Shown here: piece after piece, positions 6,357 to 6,903 of the stretch
How the letters are laid out: the number at the start of each line of letters is the position of its first letter
Position numbering within the stretch: the stretch's first letter is position 1
Assembly (NCBI GenBank): GCA_021737905.1
Contig: JAIPDA010000129.1
Coordinates: forward strand, 1-6,903
Origin: Rhodoferax sp.
GTDB taxonomy: Bacteria > Pseudomonadota > Gammaproteobacteria > Burkholderiales > Burkholderiaceae_C
Length of the DNA: 6,903 nt
Direction of reading: 5' to 3'
Made by a program: the position numbers and the translations under genes
The notes under the pieces: model-generated
The model's input: only the letters and a program-made list of their open reading frames with translations
What the model was told of the DNA's origin: nothing
The model's database searches: none

Positions 6357-6903
6357 ATGGAAGTCTTGGTTCAACAGATCATCAATGGTCTGGTGCTGGG
6401 CAGCATGTATGCCCTTATCGCCCTGGGCTACACCATGGTCTACGGCATCATCAACCTGATCAACTTCGCCCACGGTGAGGTGCTGATGGTGGGCGCGCTC
6501 ACCAGCTGGACCATCATTGTCTGGATGCAGGAAGCCATGCCCGGGACACCCGGCTGGCTGATTTTGCTGATCTCTCTGCTGATCGCCTTTGTGGTGTGCG
6601 GCGCGCTGAATTTCGCGATTGAAAAAATCGCCTACCGCCCGCTGCGCAACTCACCCAAGCTGGCGCCGCTCATCACCGCCATCGGCATGTCCATCTTGCT
6701 GCAAACCCTGGCCATGATGATCTGGAAGCCCAACTACAAGGCTTTCCCCACACTGCTGCCGGCCGAGCCGTTGCCGGTGGCCGGCGCGGTCATCACGGTC
6801 ACGCAAATTTTCATTCTGGGTGCCACGGCGGTGTCGCTGGCCATGCTGATGTACATCGTCAACTACACGCGCTTGGGCCGGGCCATGCGTGCCACTGCAG
6901 AAA
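6357..6903 (+). CDS. livH: Branched-chain amino-acid ABC transporter permease, LivH family (partial, 5' part)
   Basis: The first 182 codons of an inner-membrane permease are present; the frame is open at the window end. LivH-family proteins are about 300 residues, so roughly 40% is missing. LivH pairs with LivM, the ATPases LivF and LivG, and a periplasmic binding protein to import leucine, isoleucine and valine; relatives carry amides, urea or other amino acids. Family signatures are visible: INGLVLGSMYALIALGYTMV near the N terminus, GIINLINFAHGEVLMVGA (about 30-47), the IAYRPLRNSPKLAPLITAIG block (about 90-110), and YTRLGRAMRATAE at the cut end. Several hydrophobic helices fit the family. 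The ATG follows a CGGAGA ribosome binding site by 6 bases, a better one than for ftsK or lolA. It probably starts a liv-type operon separate from rarA. The family is certain; the exact substrate cannot be read from this gene. Confidence 0.93.
   Translation, partial: MEVLVQQIINGLVLGSMYALIALGYTMVYGIINLINFAHGEVLMVGALTSWTIIVWMQEAMPGTPGWLILLISLLIAFVVCGALNFAIEKIAYRPLRNSPKLAPLITAIGMSILLQTLAMMIWKPNYKAFPTLLPAEPLPVAGAVITVTQIFILGATAVSLAMLMYIVNYTRLGRAMRATAE

Overview
The window is an ordinary, GC-rich chromosomal housekeeping segment. Gene order and protein sequences point to a betaproteobacterium of the Burkholderiales, most likely Comamonadaceae (Polaromonas/Rhodoferax-like). That placement rests on recognition of protein style and gene order, not on a database search. 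I see no mobile element, CRISPR array, tRNA, rRNA or defence-type cassette, and no previously undescribed system.

Left part, minus strand: a short ribosomal operon, rpmB (L28) then rpmG (L33), runs leftwards from a good sigma70-like promoter at about 590-618 and ends in a clear intrinsic terminator at 51-80. Upstream of it, also on the minus strand, is trxB (thioredoxin reductase). Its 3' flank holds a GC-rich hairpin that physically overlaps the rpmBG promoter. The first 50 bases hold no gene that I can support.

Centre, plus strand: from a 172-base divergent intergenic region with trxB, a tight cluster ftsK-lolA-rarA runs rightwards with gaps of 4 and 21 bases. The products are the DNA translocase of the divisome, the periplasmic lipoprotein chaperone and the fork-associated AAA+ ATPase. 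The order trxB | ftsK-lolA-rarA matches the E. coli neighbourhood trxB-lrp-ftsK-lolA-rarA-serS, but lrp and serS are absent here.

Right part: after a 219-base non-coding gap containing a candidate -10 element and nested inverted repeats, a LivH-family branched-chain amino-acid ABC permease begins. It is cut by the window end and probably starts a liv-type transporter operon. The genes are functionally separate (translation, redox, chromosome segregation, envelope biogenesis, replication repair, uptake). Only ftsK-lolA-rarA and rpmB-rpmG look like true co-transcribed units.
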